Assembly (NCBI RefSeq): GCF_024448935.1
Contig: NZ_JAMOIE010000025.1
Span: forward strand, 1-52,448
Direction: 5' to 3'
Source: Stutzerimonas stutzeri
Lineage (GTDB): Bacteria > Pseudomonadota > Gammaproteobacteria > Pseudomonadales > Pseudomonadaceae
DNA: 52,448 nt
Shown here: positions 1 to 9,251 of the stretch, one piece after another
Numbering within the stretch: the stretch's first letter is position 1
Layout: each line of letters opens with the position of its first letter
The notes under the pieces: generated by a model
What the model was told of the DNA's origin: nothing
Databases searched by the model: none
What the model saw: the letters and a program-made list of their open reading frames with translations, nothing else
Translations under genes and position numbers: made by a program

Positions 1-95
1 CCCTTATTATTCAACTGCTGAGTGGCGACCGCTTCCTATCATTACTGCCCAAAACTAACTGGAGCATGATAAGTTCATTACGATTTTGACAGATG

Positions 96-116
96 GCCCG
101 GCACTCCCTGCCGGGC
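96..116 (-). terminator. hairpin downstream of the left czc operon
   Basis: A perfect 8-bp stem (GCCCGGCA/TGCCGGGC) with a 5-nt loop lies 22 bp past the stop of the czcC-like gene. There is no clear U-tract on either strand, so factor-independent termination is uncertain. Confidence 0.4.
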
Positions 117-138
117 ACTTCAGGCTAAACGAGCGTGC

Positions 139-1374
139 TCAGCTTTCGTCCAACCCCCATATCCAATGGGCATCGATCAGCAGTGACAAGTGAGTCCGCA
201 AAGTATCGACATGCGCCTGCAGTGCATTCGATGCCGATGTCACTGCTTGACGTCGAGATAGCAGCAGGGACTGCAGGTCAGCCTCACCCAATTCGTAGGC
301 GCGTTGCATTTGTGCCTCGTTCTGAGCCATGGCCTCAGCCCCCTCTGTAGCAATGCGGAAGTTTTCATAGGCGCCTGAGGCCATCTCCACATCACTGGCA
401 ATCGCAGCTTCCAGTTCTCGCTTGATGAGGTCTACGTCCTGGCGGGCAGCACTCTCTTGGGCCATTGCCTGGCTGTAACGAGCACTGCGAGTACCGCTTG
501 GAATCGGCATGCTGAAGGTCACGCCGTAGATTCTTTCCCTAGCGCCCTGCTCCGAAGCAGTGAACACACCCAGCGTCGGGTCTGGGATCTTGTCTGCCTT
601 GGCACGTGCCGACTGGCCTTCACTTTTCAGCAAGCTGGCCTCTACCCTGCGCAGTACATCACTTTCGGCGAGGATCCGCTCACGCCAGGTTTCATACTGA
701 CCAAGCTCTGACGATGGCACCGGTAAAGCCACGACCTTTCGGTCGATACCCGGGAATCGCCGTGACAACGTCGCCCAACTGGCTGCAGCTTTGACCTTCG
801 CCTCGTTACCCTGGCGAAGTTGATCAGCAATTTCGGCTTTCACGAGACTGACATCAAGCTTCGATGCGTCCCCCGCACGGTTACGCTTTTCAACCGCAGC
901 AAGACTTTCCTTGGCCGAGGCCAACCCTTTGTTGGCGATTTCGAGAGCGTGTTCAGAGGCCAGCCAATCGAGCCACATCGTCATGAGCTCACGCGCAGTC
1001 TCGTGACGTACCTCACCATAAGTCGCATCCGCCAATTTGACCGTGGCACCACTGATATCCTGGTCTGCCTGGCCTTTGCCAGGCAGCCGAATGGTGCGCT
1101 GAATGCCAACGTTCCACTCGTTGTAGTTGGGACCAGCATCGACACGCCGCTGCTGGCCGGTTGCTGTCGCATTCCACTCGTAGGGCGACTTACGAATAAT
1201 CCCCGCCTCAAGCATGGCTGCATCCATGGTCGATCTGGCCGACGCGACGCGCGGATCCGCATTGAGCAACGACATCGCCAGAGGTTTGGGCAGGATGTTC
1301 ATGGGTGCGACTGGCTGAGCGCCTGCAACGGAACTCAGTCCCATCAGAACCACCAGGGGTAAAATGCGTTTCAT
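139..1374 (-). CDS. czcC: CzcC-like outer-membrane efflux protein (TolC/OEP family)
   Basis: Outer-membrane channel of a tripartite metal efflux pump; it would join the czcA- and czcB-like proteins encoded just upstream. The 411-residue product has an N-terminal signal peptide ending near AGAQPVAP and the long helical repeats with Ala/Glu-rich segments typical of OEP proteins. The ATG at 1374 is chosen because GGGGAG lies 8 nt upstream and the ATG overlaps the TGA of the DUF3240 gene; an in-frame GTG one codon earlier is the alternative. It is the last gene of an operon running czcB-czcA-DUF3240-czcC. It is clearly divergent from the second czcC at 44350. The substrate cannot be read from this component. 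Confidence 0.85.
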   Translation of the reverse strand: MKRILPLVVLMGLSSVAGAQPVAPMNILPKPLAMSLLNADPRVASARSTMDAAMLEAGIIRKSPYEWNATATGQQRRVDAGPNYNEWNVGIQRTIRLPGKGQADQDISGATVKLADATYGEVRHETARELMTMWLDWLASEHALEIANKGLASAKESLAAVEKRNRAGDASKLDVSLVKAEIADQLRQGNEAKVKAAASWATLSRRFPGIDRKVVALPVPSSELGQYETWRERILAESDVLRRVEASLLKSEGQSARAKADKIPDPTLGVFTASEQGARERIYGVTFSMPIPSGTRSARYSQAMAQESAARQDVDLIKRELEAAIASDVEMASGAYENFRIATEGAEAMAQNEAQMQRAYELGEADLQSLLLSRRQAVTSASNALQAHVDTLRTHLSLLIDAHWIWGLDES

Positions 1375-1676
1375 CACATAAACTCCCCAAACTCACTGAC
1401 CCGAACTGTCCAATAGCGCACGCCCGTGTTGGGAAACTCCTGCCTGAGCGAGTCCAGCAACGGCTCAAGATGCTGTTGCTCAACGACCAATTGGATCTGC
1501 ACGGCACGGGCACGCCCCATCACGCGTTCAACTGGATTCAGGGCATCCGTGGACAGACCATGGGCAGCGACAGTAGCGCTGGTGAAGATCCTCGTGCCGA
1601 CTGACACCAGCAAATGGTCGATGATTTTTTCTTCAAGGCTCGGGGTGCAGAGCAGCGTCAACCAGATGTCAGGCAT
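1374..1676 (-). CDS. DUF3240 family protein, accessory of metal RND operon
   Basis: Small cytosolic protein of 100 residues with PII-like alternation of strands and helices (MPDIWLTLLC at the start, VQIQLVVEQQHLEPLLDSL in the middle). DUF3240 proteins are typically found beside CzcA/CusA-type pumps; their biochemical role is not established. The start at 1676 is chosen because AAGGAGA lies about 7 nt upstream and the ATG overlaps the last codons of czcA by 8 nt, indicating translational coupling. A longer frame from 1703 would lie inside czcA. The stop TGA overlaps the start of czcC by one base. Confidence 0.75.
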   Translation of the reverse strand: MPDIWLTLLCTPSLEEKIIDHLLVSVGTRIFTSATVAAHGLSTDALNPVERVMGRARAVQIQLVVEQQHLEPLLDSLRQEFPNTGVRYWTVRVSEFGEFM

Positions 1677-4600
1677 CGGCAGTCTCCTTTTTGGCATGTG
1701 CAAAACGCAGATAGAGGATGGGAAGCAACATCAGGGTCAGGGCTGTTACGGTGATCAAACCACCAATAACAACGATGGCAAGAGGTCGTTGAATTTCAGA
1801 TCCAGGTCCCGTGGCGAACAGCAGCGGGACGAGACCGAATGCCGTAATCGACGCCGTCATCAATACCGGGCGAAGTCGTCGGCGTGCGCCCTGAAGTACA
1901 ACCTCCCTCATCGGTAAGCCTTCGCCATGAAGCTGGTTGAAGTAGCTAACCAGAACGATGCCGTTGAGCACTGCAATACCCAGCAAAGCAATGAAACCGA
2001 CCGACGCAGGCACCGAGAGGTACTCTCCAGTAACCCACAGGGCGACGATGCCGCCCACCAGCGCGAATGGAATGTTGCTCAGGATCAAGAGCGCTTGGCG
2101 AACCGAGCCGAAGGTGGAGAACAGCAGGACGAAGATCAGGCCCAGCGCCACCGGAACCACGACGGAAAGCCGTGCTGCGGCGCGTTGCTGGTTCTCGAAT
2201 TGCCCACCCCAGCTGATGCGATAGCCATTGGGTAGCTCAACCTGCTGAGCGACCAACGCTTTCGCTTCTTCGACGAAGCCGACAAGGTCTCTTCCGCTGA
2301 CGTTGGCGATGACGACGCTGTAGCGACTGCCCATTTCACGGTCGATCTTCACTGGGCCATCGGCACGCTCCAGCTTGGCCACGGCGCTCAGTGGAATGGT
2401 CTTGCCATCAGGTGTAGTAATACGTACGGCATCGAATTCCGCGGGCGAATTGCGTACCGACTCGGCGGAGCGGATGAGAATCGGGGTACGCTGGTTACCC
2501 TCAATGACCAGCCCGGCCTGACGCCCTTCGATCTGCACGCGCAGCGCGTCCTGGATCGTCTCGACATCCAGCCCGAAACGGCCCGCTTGAAGGCGGTCAA
2601 TTTCGACCCGCAGGTACTGCACGCCGTCGTTCTGAACGGTGTACACATCCTGGTTACCCTGAATGGTCTTGAGCAGCGATTCGATCTTGCCACCGAGCTG
2701 ATTCAGGGTTGCCAGATCCGGTCCGTACACTTTGACGGCCAAGTCACCCCGCACACCGATGATCATCTCAGAGACGCGCATCTCGATCGGTTGGGTGAAG
2801 CTGTAGTCGATACCAGGCATTGGATCGAGGACCTTGCGGATCTCCTCCATCAATTCTTCCTTGGTGTCCATCCGCCATTCCGACATTGGTTTGAGCAGCA
2901 AGTAGGTGTCGGTCTGGTTCAGGCCCATGGGGTCGAGACCGATTTCATCAGAACCTGCCCGCGCAACGATGCCGCGAATCTCAGGGATGGCCTTCATCAA
3001 GGATTGATGGATCTTCTTATCCAGCTCGGCCGTCTGTTCAAGGCTCACCGAGGGAAGCTTCTCGATACCCACGATCAGGTCGCCCTCATCCATGGTCGGC
3101 ATGAAGGTCTTGCCCACTTGTGTGTAAACGAGCCCCGCTACCACCAACATGGCGCCGGCAATGATTGCGATCACTTTCTGGCGAGCAAGCCCCCACTCAA
3201 GGATGGGGCCATACGCACCCAATAGCTTGCGTGCCAACCAGGGGTCTTCATGCTTGACCTCTCGCAGCAGATAGGAAGACAAGACGGGAATCACAGTCAG
3301 CGAGAGCAACAACGAAGCTGCCAGTGCGAAGACAATCGTCAGTGCAACCGGAACGAAGAACTTGCCCTCCAGATCCTGAAGCGTCAGCAGCGGCAGGAAC
3401 ACCGTGATAATGATCAAGATGCCTGAGGTGACGGGGACTGCTACTTCGCGAACCGCTCGGTAGATGATGTGCAGCCGTGGCAACTTCCCACCGGAAGTGT
3501 CTGTGGCCAGGCGCTGGACAATGTTCTCCACAACGACGACTGCGGCATCGACCAGCATGCCGATCGCGATCGCCAACCCGCCGAGGCTCATGAGGTTGGC
3601 GGACATGCCGAAGAAACGCATCATGATGAAGGTGATCAGCGCTGCAAGCGGTAGTACCAAGGCCACGGTCAATGCTGCACGAACGTTACCAAGGAACAAT
3701 GCCAGCAGCAGAACGACCAATACGGTCGCTTCAATCAGTGCTTTGGATACGGCACCTACGGCCTTGTCCACGAGGGAAGATCGGTCATAGAAACTGGTGA
3801 TCTTGACGCCAGGAGGCAAAGTGGCCTCCAGCTCCTTCAGCTTTTGCTGAACACCGCTGACAACTTCACGGGCATTAGCCCCCTTAAGGCCCAGCACCAA
3901 GCCCTGAACGGCTTCACCTTTACCGTCCTGGGTTACTACGCCATAGCGCGTCAGGGTGCCAAGGCGGACTTCGGCCAGGTCGCCAACGCGAACCGGTGAC
4001 GAGTCACTGGGGTTGACCACGACAGCCCGCAGGTCATCCAGGGTGCGAATGCTCCCCTCACTGCGAACCAGCAGAACTTCATCCCCCTCACCGAGGCGTC
4101 CGGCACCATCATTGCGGTTGTTGGTGTTCACCGCGTTGGCCAGTTGCTGCAGGCTGACACCATTGGCAGCCATGCGAACGGGGTCCGGCAGCACTTCAAA
4201 CGTACGAACCTGGCCACCCAACGAGTTGACATCAGCGACGCCGGGCACCGTGCGCAATGCAGGTCGAATGACCCAATCCAGCAGGCTACGGCGCTCGACC
4301 AGCGACATGGCCTCGCTATCGACGGTGAACATGAACATCTCACCCAGCGGCGTAGTGATGGGGGCCATACCGCCGCTGATACCGCTGGGCAGGCTGTCAG
4401 TCAGGTTGCCCAAGCGTTCGGACACCTGCTGGCGAGCCCAATAAATGTCCGTGCCATCCTGAAAATCGATGGTGACGTCGACCAGGCCATACTTGGTAAC
4501 AGAACGCAGAATCTTGGTTTTCGGGATGCCCAGCATCTCGACTTCGATGGGCACCGCGATGCGGCTTTCCACTTCCTCAGGTGTCATGCCAGGCGCCTTC

Positions 4601-4752
4601 ATGATCACCTTGACTTGGGTGCTGGCAACGTCCGGAAATGCGTCAATAGGAAGACCGCGGTAGGCGTACCAGCCCGCTGCGGTCAGCAGAACTGTCGCCA
4701 ACACCATGAACAGGCGTTGGGACAACGAGAATTGAATGAGACGGCTCAGCAT
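1669..4752 (-). CDS. czcA: CzcA-like heavy-metal RND transporter (HME class, not the Zn/Co/Cd subtype)
   Basis: Inner-membrane proton/metal antiporter of 1027 residues, the usual length for HME-RND pumps. TM1 lies at about 13-30, followed by the family hallmark GLPIDAFPD near 34-41, a periplasmic porter domain, TM2-TM6 at about 338-480, a second porter half and TM8-TM12. The TM4 signature reads AIAIGMLVDAAVVVVEN with D402 and E409. It lacks the DFG-x3-DGA pattern of Zn/Co/Cd pumps, which the second copy at 47030 has. In the usual HME scheme this points to another substrate class (Ni, or Cu/Ag-like); nearby rcnRA makes Ni/Co attractive, but this is inference. The start ATG overlaps the czcB stop (TAATG). 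Confidence 0.85.
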   Translation of the reverse strand: MLSRLIQFSLSQRLFMVLATVLLTAAGWYAYRGLPIDAFPDVASTQVKVIMKAPGMTPEEVESRIAVPIEVEMLGIPKTKILRSVTKYGLVDVTIDFQDGTDIYWARQQVSERLGNLTDSLPSGISGGMAPITTPLGEMFMFTVDSEAMSLVERRSLLDWVIRPALRTVPGVADVNSLGGQVRTFEVLPDPVRMAANGVSLQQLANAVNTNNRNDGAGRLGEGDEVLLVRSEGSIRTLDDLRAVVVNPSDSSPVRVGDLAEVRLGTLTRYGVVTQDGKGEAVQGLVLGLKGANAREVVSGVQQKLKELEATLPPGVKITSFYDRSSLVDKAVGAVSKALIEATVLVVLLLALFLGNVRAALTVALVLPLAALITFIMMRFFGMSANLMSLGGLAIAIGMLVDAAVVVVENIVQRLATDTSGGKLPRLHIIYRAVREVAVPVTSGILIIITVFLPLLTLQDLEGKFFVPVALTIVFALAASLLLSLTVIPVLSSYLLREVKHEDPWLARKLLGAYGPILEWGLARQKVIAIIAGAMLVVAGLVYTQVGKTFMPTMDEGDLIVGIEKLPSVSLEQTAELDKKIHQSLMKAIPEIRGIVARAGSDEIGLDPMGLNQTDTYLLLKPMSEWRMDTKEELMEEIRKVLDPMPGIDYSFTQPIEMRVSEMIIGVRGDLAVKVYGPDLATLNQLGGKIESLLKTIQGNQDVYTVQNDGVQYLRVEIDRLQAGRFGLDVETIQDALRVQIEGRQAGLVIEGNQRTPILIRSAESVRNSPAEFDAVRITTPDGKTIPLSAVAKLERADGPVKIDREMGSRYSVVIANVSGRDLVGFVEEAKALVAQQVELPNGYRISWGGQFENQQRAAARLSVVVPVALGLIFVLLFSTFGSVRQALLILSNIPFALVGGIVALWVTGEYLSVPASVGFIALLGIAVLNGIVLVSYFNQLHGEGLPMREVVLQGARRRLRPVLMTASITAFGLVPLLFATGPGSEIQRPLAIVVIGGLITVTALTLMLLPILYLRFAHAKKETADA

Positions 4753-5864
4753 TACTCTCCGTCCTCTTCCAGCCAGGCACCTTTCAGCGCAATAACGCCA
4801 GCAACGGCAACCTGATCCTGCTCACGGATGTTGCCCTGCACGCGCACAAGCTGCCCGGCACTGGCCTCAACCTTCACAGGGCGCGCTTCGAAACCCTCAG
4901 GCGTACGGACGAACACAACGGAGTCAGCCTTGTTGCGCGCCACTGCGGAGATGGGGATATCCCAAGAATTACCGGCGGACTGGACCGGGATCTCGACAGT
5001 TACCAACTCACCCGGGCGTATAGCGCGCCCAGGGTTTTCGATCTCGGCCCGCAGCACTACAAACTGGTTGTCTGCTGTAACGGTCGGACTCAGGTTGATC
5101 ACTCGCCCGCTCACATTCTTGTCGACGATCGTTACCGGTGCACCGGGCTGGATACCGATACTGGCCTGAGAAGGCACTTGCACATCCAGCCACAGGGCGT
5201 CGACCTGGGTGATGTTGAGCAACGATGTAGCGCCATCTACACGCTGCCCAGGGCGAACGGAGATTGCACTGACGATCCCATCCTGGACGGCGGTAAGGAT
5301 TATCCGGTCAGATGGAATACCTGAACGGACGACTTGCTCCATCATCGGCGGGGTCAGACCTGCCAACGCCAGCTCCGCTTTCGTCTGGACCAACGTCGCT
5401 TCGGCTTCCTTCAGCGTGGCCTGTGCTTCCTGAGCCCGGCGCTTGGGAATAATCCCCTCATCAAAAAGCGTCTGCTCACGGGAATAGGCCTGACGGGCAA
5501 GCGTTGCACGGGACGCAGCCTGCAACAGTTGCAACTGAAGCTGGCTCATGGCTGGGCTGGAAAGCCTGGCTACGGGGTCGCCTTTGCGTACGGGTTGGTA
5601 TTCGCCCACCAGTAACTGAACGACAACACCTTCCAGCGGGGAGCTGACGATCTGTTCAGCCTTTGGCGGCACGACAACTTGGCCAGGATAACGACTGCTG
5701 ACCGTCTGCTTCATGCTTTGGACCGGTGAAACCTTGATACCCAAAGCCTGAATCTGGTCTTCTGCAACAGAGAACTTCTCAGCACTCATGGCGGGCCCGG
5801 AAATAATAATTGCGGTGAAAAAAGAGAGACTCTTTACACAGCGCAGGTATCTTTCATTGTTCAT
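4752..5864 (-). CDS. czcB: CzcB-like periplasmic adaptor (membrane fusion protein)
   Basis: Adaptor linking the RND pump to the outer-membrane channel. The 370-residue product has a signal-like N-terminus, a barrel-sandwich (biotinyl-like) half near QIVSSPLEGVV, a helical hairpin around residues 100-170 (LLQAASRATLARQAYSREQ), the second lipoyl half and a C-terminal beta-barrel. Unlike the second CzcB at 45666 it lacks a His/Asp-rich N-terminal metal-binding stretch. The start at 5864 is chosen because GGGGAA lies 8 nt upstream; the frame extends to 5945 without a ribosome site. First gene of the leftward pump operon, divergent from the response regulator at 6235. Confidence 0.85.
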   Translation of the reverse strand: MNNERYLRCVKSLSFFTAIIISGPAMSAEKFSVAEDQIQALGIKVSPVQSMKQTVSSRYPGQVVVPPKAEQIVSSPLEGVVVQLLVGEYQPVRKGDPVARLSSPAMSQLQLQLLQAASRATLARQAYSREQTLFDEGIIPKRRAQEAQATLKEAEATLVQTKAELALAGLTPPMMEQVVRSGIPSDRIILTAVQDGIVSAISVRPGQRVDGATSLLNITQVDALWLDVQVPSQASIGIQPGAPVTIVDKNVSGRVINLSPTVTADNQFVVLRAEIENPGRAIRPGELVTVEIPVQSAGNSWDIPISAVARNKADSVVFVRTPEGFEARPVKVEASAGQLVRVQGNIREQDQVAVAGVIALKGAWLEEDGE

Positions 5865-6067
5865 CAGAAGTTCCCCGTCAAGCGCCATAACAAGGACATG
5901 ATCTCGACCTGTTTGAGGATTTGAAGATAAGCAAGGCGTGCACAACTATTGGGGCTAACTATTTAACCCGCTCGTCTGCTGCACTCTATGCGCGGAAGGG
6001 AAGTGTCGTAGACTCCTCTACTGCTCCGATTCTAGAGGGCAGCGACTATCAGGAACGTTACGGGTGA

Positions 6068-6083
6068 ATTACAAATTTGTAGG
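6068..6083. promoter_or_regulatory. CzcR-type operator in the czcB/czcR divergent region
   Basis: The 370-bp gap 5865-6234 separates the divergent pump operon and two-component operon. It contains ATTACAAATTTGTAGG, with a perfect 12-bp palindrome TACAAATTTGTA at 6070-6081. It matches 14 of 16 bases of a consensus that recurs five more times in the window beside czc-related genes. It is most likely bound by the adjacent OmpR-type regulator, controlling both directions. The binding assignment is inference from recurrence. Confidence 0.6.
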
Positions 6084-6234
6084 AATTGCCCGGCCGCATT
6101 TTTTTCGCGCTAAGATCACCCTCAACGCGGCCTGCGGGCGCTTGAAGCCCCAAGCAAGACACACCCTGAAACACATGAAAAAATATTTAATTGACCGCAA
6201 GCAATATTTTACTGACGAATTTTAGAGATCAAAT

Positions 6235-6909
6235 ATGCGCGTTCTAGTTGTGGAAGATGAAACTAAAACTGCCGAATATCTTCAGCAAGGATTGACCGAG
6301 AGCGGTTATATCGTTGACCGTGCAAGTAATGGCGTAGACGCTCTTCACCTGTTCAACCATAACACCTACGGCCTGGTCATTCTCGATGTAAATCTGCCAG
6401 AAGTTGATGGTTGGGAAGTGCTGGAGACCATCAGGAAAACCAGCCGCGTGCGCATCATCATGCTCACCGGACGAGGCCGGCTTCATGAAAAGCTCAAGGG
6501 TTTGGACGGCGGAGCGGATGATTACCTGGTGAAGCCCTTCGAGTTCCCGGAGTTGCTCGCTCGCGTCCGCTCACTCCAGCGCCGCGGCGATGACATGATT
6601 GAAAGCAATACGCTCAAGGTCGCCGACCTGGAGCTTGACCCCGGCCGTCACCGCGCATTTCGCGGCGACCTGCGCATCGAGTTGACCACCAAGGAGTTTG
6701 CCCTGCTGCACCTGCTGATGAGTCGCGCAGGCGAAGCCCTGGCGCGATCCCAGATCATCTCGCTCGTGTGGGACATGAATTTCGATTGCGATACTAACGT
6801 GATCGACGTTGCAATCAGGCGCCTGCGTGCGAAGATCGATGACCCGTTCCAGGTCAAGCTCATCCATACGATGCGCGGTGTTGGGTACGTGGTAGAGGAC
6901 CGCTCATGA
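6235..6909 (+). CDS. czcR: CzcR/CopR-like heavy-metal response regulator (OmpR family)
   Basis: Cytosolic DNA-binding response regulator of 224 residues. The receiver domain opens with MRVLVVEDE and has the phosphoacceptor Asp in LVILDVNLP near residue 51 and the conserved Lys in DDYLVKPFE near 101. The C-terminal winged helix spans about 128-222 and ends TMRGVGYVVEDRS, typical of the CzcR/CopR/CusR/IrlR group. It overlaps the kinase gene by 4 nt (ATGA). It is likely autoregulated and activates the divergent czcBAC operon through the palindrome at 6068. Same length as, and closely similar to, the second regulator at 41204. Confidence 0.85.
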   Translation: MRVLVVEDETKTAEYLQQGLTESGYIVDRASNGVDALHLFNHNTYGLVILDVNLPEVDGWEVLETIRKTSRVRIIMLTGRGRLHEKLKGLDGGADDYLVKPFEFPELLARVRSLQRRGDDMIESNTLKVADLELDPGRHRAFRGDLRIELTTKEFALLHLLMSRAGEALARSQIISLVWDMNFDCDTNVIDVAIRRLRAKIDDPFQVKLIHTMRGVGYVVEDRS

Positions 6910-8300
6910 GGCAGTTGAGCCTGGCTGCCAAGCTGGGATTGAAAGTCGGCTTCATGAGCGTGCTTCTTCTGGTACTGTGCGCGTCCATTGGCTATGTGAT
7001 GCTCGGCCAAGCGCTGGAGAGCACGGCCCGTTCAGCGCTTGAAACCAAAATGAGCGGCATGGCCCATAACATTGCGACCATCGAAGATGTATCGGGGGTG
7101 ACCGCTGATTCCCACCTGCTCGTCGATCTCGCGATGGGGCACAACAATCTGTATGTCAGCATTTTCGACTCTGCTGACAGCAAGGCTCCATTACTGACCA
7201 TCGGCTCCAAACAAGTGAGTTTCGAGCTCCATCGCTTCCCTGCTCGGGACGAATTGGCCTTCCATGAGTGGCAGGATCAATCGGGAAATCCGATGCTCAG
7301 TGCGGCGCAGATCATGCGCTTGAAAGACGGCACCCAGATTGGCGTCTACATGACTGTGGACGAGTCGTCGGACGCACAGCTCCTGGGCGCCATGGTCACT
7401 TGGGCGCTGACCGCATCACCGTTCATTCTGGCCGTTATTTTGATTGTGGCCTGGTGGACTGTCCGACGTGGCTTGCTGCCGTTGACCCGTTTTCTCAAGG
7501 TAGCGTCCAAGATTTCCACCGACAATCTGGGCCACCGCCTGCCCACTGACAAGCTGCCGGCAGAGCTTCGACATCTGGCGGATGGCATGAACTTTATGCT
7601 CCATCGCCTGGATGGTGGGGTACAGCAACTCTCGCAATTCTCGGACGATCTGGCCCACGAGCTCAGGGCACCGCTGTCAAATCTCATGGGGAAAGCACAA
7701 GTAGCGTTGTCGCGTGAACGCTCATCCGCTGAATACCGTGATGTGCTCGAATCCTGCCTGGAGGAGCTGGACCGCATGACGCGCATGGTTGCGGACATGC
7801 TTTTCCTGGCCCATGTGAGCCAGCCAGCTGCCTTGGTGGAATTTGAGACCGTGGCCTTGGTGGATGAAGTGCAGAGGGTCTGCGACCTGTTTGCCTTCTC
7901 GGCCGAGGAAAACGGAGTAGCACTGCAGATTTCAGGGAGCGCCGATGTCGTGAATGGCAACCGACTCATGATCCAGCGAGCAGTTTCGAATCTGCTATCC
8001 AACGCTATTCGTTATTGCCCGAAAGGCGAATCGGTCCAGGTCAAAGTCCACCGTGGCAGCGATCAGATTCAGTTGAGCGTCGGTAACCCTGGACGCGGTA
8101 TTCCCGATCAACATCTGCCTCATCTGTTTGAGCGCTTCTATCGCGTGGACAGAGGCCGAGCACGTAGCGAGGGGGGCACAGGTCTCGGTCTAGCGATCGT
8201 GCGCTCCATCATGAGCCTGCACCAAGGCACTGCCAAGGTTGAAGTCAGCGGTGACAGGTATACCTGGTTCCATCTCAGCTTTCCGACCAGCCATCTGTGA
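6906..8300 (+). CDS. czcS: CzcS/CopS-like heavy-metal sensor histidine kinase
   Basis: Inner-membrane sensor kinase of 464 residues. TM1 is near 14-34, a periplasmic sensor region of about 130 residues follows, and TM2 is near 163-185. HAMP follows (RRGLLPLTRFLKVASKIS), then the HisKA box FSDDLAHELRAPLSNL with the phosphorylated His. The HATPase domain has an N-box (NLLSNAIRYCP), G1 (GNPGRGIPD) and G2 (GGTGLGLAIV). The architecture matches the heavy-metal sensor kinase group. Co-transcribed with the regulator upstream. The kinase core is strikingly like the one at 39834, whereas the periplasmic parts differ, as expected if they sense related but non-identical metals. Confidence 0.85.
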   Translation: MRQLSLAAKLGLKVGFMSVLLLVLCASIGYVMLGQALESTARSALETKMSGMAHNIATIEDVSGVTADSHLLVDLAMGHNNLYVSIFDSADSKAPLLTIGSKQVSFELHRFPARDELAFHEWQDQSGNPMLSAAQIMRLKDGTQIGVYMTVDESSDAQLLGAMVTWALTASPFILAVILIVAWWTVRRGLLPLTRFLKVASKISTDNLGHRLPTDKLPAELRHLADGMNFMLHRLDGGVQQLSQFSDDLAHELRAPLSNLMGKAQVALSRERSSAEYRDVLESCLEELDRMTRMVADMLFLAHVSQPAALVEFETVALVDEVQRVCDLFAFSAEENGVALQISGSADVVNGNRLMIQRAVSNLLSNAIRYCPKGESVQVKVHRGSDQIQLSVGNPGRGIPDQHLPHLFERFYRVDRGRARSEGGTGLGLAIVRSIMSLHQGTAKVEVSGDRYTWFHLSFPTSHL

Positions 8301-8395
8301 CCTAGCGCCCGGCCTCACAAGCTAATCCCAACGTAAGGCCTTCCGATGGATCGAAGGCCTGAAGCCTGTTCATCTCTTCAATCATACGGCGTCGT

Positions 8396-8411
8396 CTTTC
8401 AACATTGTAAT
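8396..8411. promoter_or_regulatory. weak CzcR-type operator upstream of small exported protein gene
   Basis: CTTTCAACATTGTAAT matches 12 of 16 bases of the ATTACAAATTTGTAAT consensus, with an intact right half (TTGTAAT). It lies about 90 bp upstream of the ATG at 8502, inside the 201-bp gap after the sensor kinase. The match is weak alone, but the paralogous gene at 50838 also has a site upstream. Confidence 0.35.
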
Positions 8412-8501
8412 TCGCGCCTCACGCTCTCGTCAGAGACAGGTCTTTAAGCTTCAGGGTATCGAAACCTCAAGATCACTACCGATCCAGCCCCGGAGTTTGA
8501 T

Positions 8502-8711
8502 ATGCGACTGACTAACCTTTTCCTGATTGGCGTAATGGCAGTGGGCATCAGCGGCCAAGCCTTTGCAGAGGGCGGGGCCGAGCGCTCACTGAAATTCAAC
8601 AAAGAATTCCGCGATGACCAGAAACGCCTTTGGGGCGAGAAGGAAAAGGAGGCAGAGCAGTCGAAGCCTTCGTCCACCCAGCAAAAGGAGGGCCCTAAAA
8701 GCCAGTCCTGA
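8502..8711 (+). CDS. small exported protein, metal-responsive family (PtrA N-terminal-like)
   Basis: The 69-residue product has a signal peptide (MRLTNLFLIGVMAVGISGQAF, cleavage after FA near residue 22). A short mature protein follows with the motif ERSLKFNKEFRDDQKRLWG and a polar Lys/Glu/Ser/Gln tail. A paralog at 50838 shares the motif (DRSMKFNEKFRADQKRIHG), also beside a czc operon. Such small periplasmic proteins in Pseudomonas metal loci are often labelled as having a PtrA N-terminal domain; I recall this and cannot verify it. CCGGAG lies 6 nt before the ATG. Followed by a strong hairpin at 8760. Function unknown; periplasmic metal buffering or a regulatory role is a guess. Confidence 0.7.
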   Translation: MRLTNLFLIGVMAVGISGQAFAEGGAERSLKFNKEFRDDQKRLWGEKEKEAEQSKPSSTQQKEGPKSQS

Positions 8712-8759
8712 GCTGATAGATGTGCTGTTCATCTACCTATTTTTTGCTGCTCGATGATC

Positions 8760-8780
8760 AAAGGCGCCTCGGCGCCTTTT
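8760..8780 (+). terminator. rho-independent terminator after the small exported protein gene
   Basis: AAAGGCGCC, a 2-nt spacer, GGCGCCTTT then T-rich sequence (TTTTCTCGTTT). A 9-bp self-complementary arm pair with a U-tract on the plus strand. It probably ends the czcRS-small gene unit and insulates it from the convergent rcnR. Confidence 0.7.
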
Positions 8781-8837
8781 CTCGTTTCTACCATCCCACT
8801 CCGCCATACCGACTACCCGACCTGCTAGGTCAGCTCC

Positions 8838-9113
8838 TCACTTCAAGTAAGACCTGAGTACCGAGGAGATTTTGTCTGCCTCCTCTAGTCGCTGAGCCGC
8901 ATCCAGATGCTCTGCCGCCAGATGCTCACGGATATGGCCTTCCACCACCTCGGCCATCAGCCCATTCACCGCCCCCCGGATCGCGGCAATCTGCTGAAGG
9001 ATTCCCAGGCAATCCTTTTCCTGCTCCAACGCTGCCTCCAGGGCGGCAGCCTGCCCTTTGATCTTCTTGACCCGAGTCAGCAACTGACGCTGATTCTTCA
9101 TGGTGTGAGACAT
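8838..9113 (-). CDS. rcnR: RcnR-like Ni/Co-responsive repressor (CsoR/RcnR family)
   Basis: All-helical tetrameric repressor of 91 residues that releases DNA on Ni(II)/Co(II) binding. The ligand set known from E. coli RcnR is present at identical positions: His3 (MSHT), Cys35 (EKDCLG), His60 and His64 (EGHIREHL). QQIAAIRGAVNGLM is the family core helix. It is divergent from the exporter gene, with an RcnR-type operator between them at 9136-9150. GAGG lies just upstream of the ATG at 9113. Distinct from the InrS-like member at 19486, which has a C-H-C ligand set. Confidence 0.9.
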   Translation of the reverse strand: MSHTMKNQRQLLTRVKKIKGQAAALEAALEQEKDCLGILQQIAAIRGAVNGLMAEVVEGHIREHLAAEHLDAAQRLEEADKISSVLRSYLK

Positions 9114-9135
9114 GACAACCTCTTTTCATATCCCC

Positions 9136-9150
9136 TACTGGGGGATAGTA
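9136..9150. promoter_or_regulatory. RcnR operator (TACT-G-tract-AGTA type)
   Basis: TACTGGGGGATAGTA: TACT and AGTA half-sites flank a G-tract, the arrangement of RcnR operators. A preceding ATCCCC gives a further ATCCCC-TACTG-GGGGAT inverted repeat. It lies 23 bp from the rcnR start and about 100 bp from the exporter start, so it can repress both. Confidence 0.75.
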
Positions 9151-9251
9151 TTTTAAGGGTACGATTTCAACCCAATCGTACGACAATTTAAAGGGCGGCC
9201 TCTATGACTGCCGCCCTCACGCGCTATTGGCACTACTCCAGAGGTCTCACC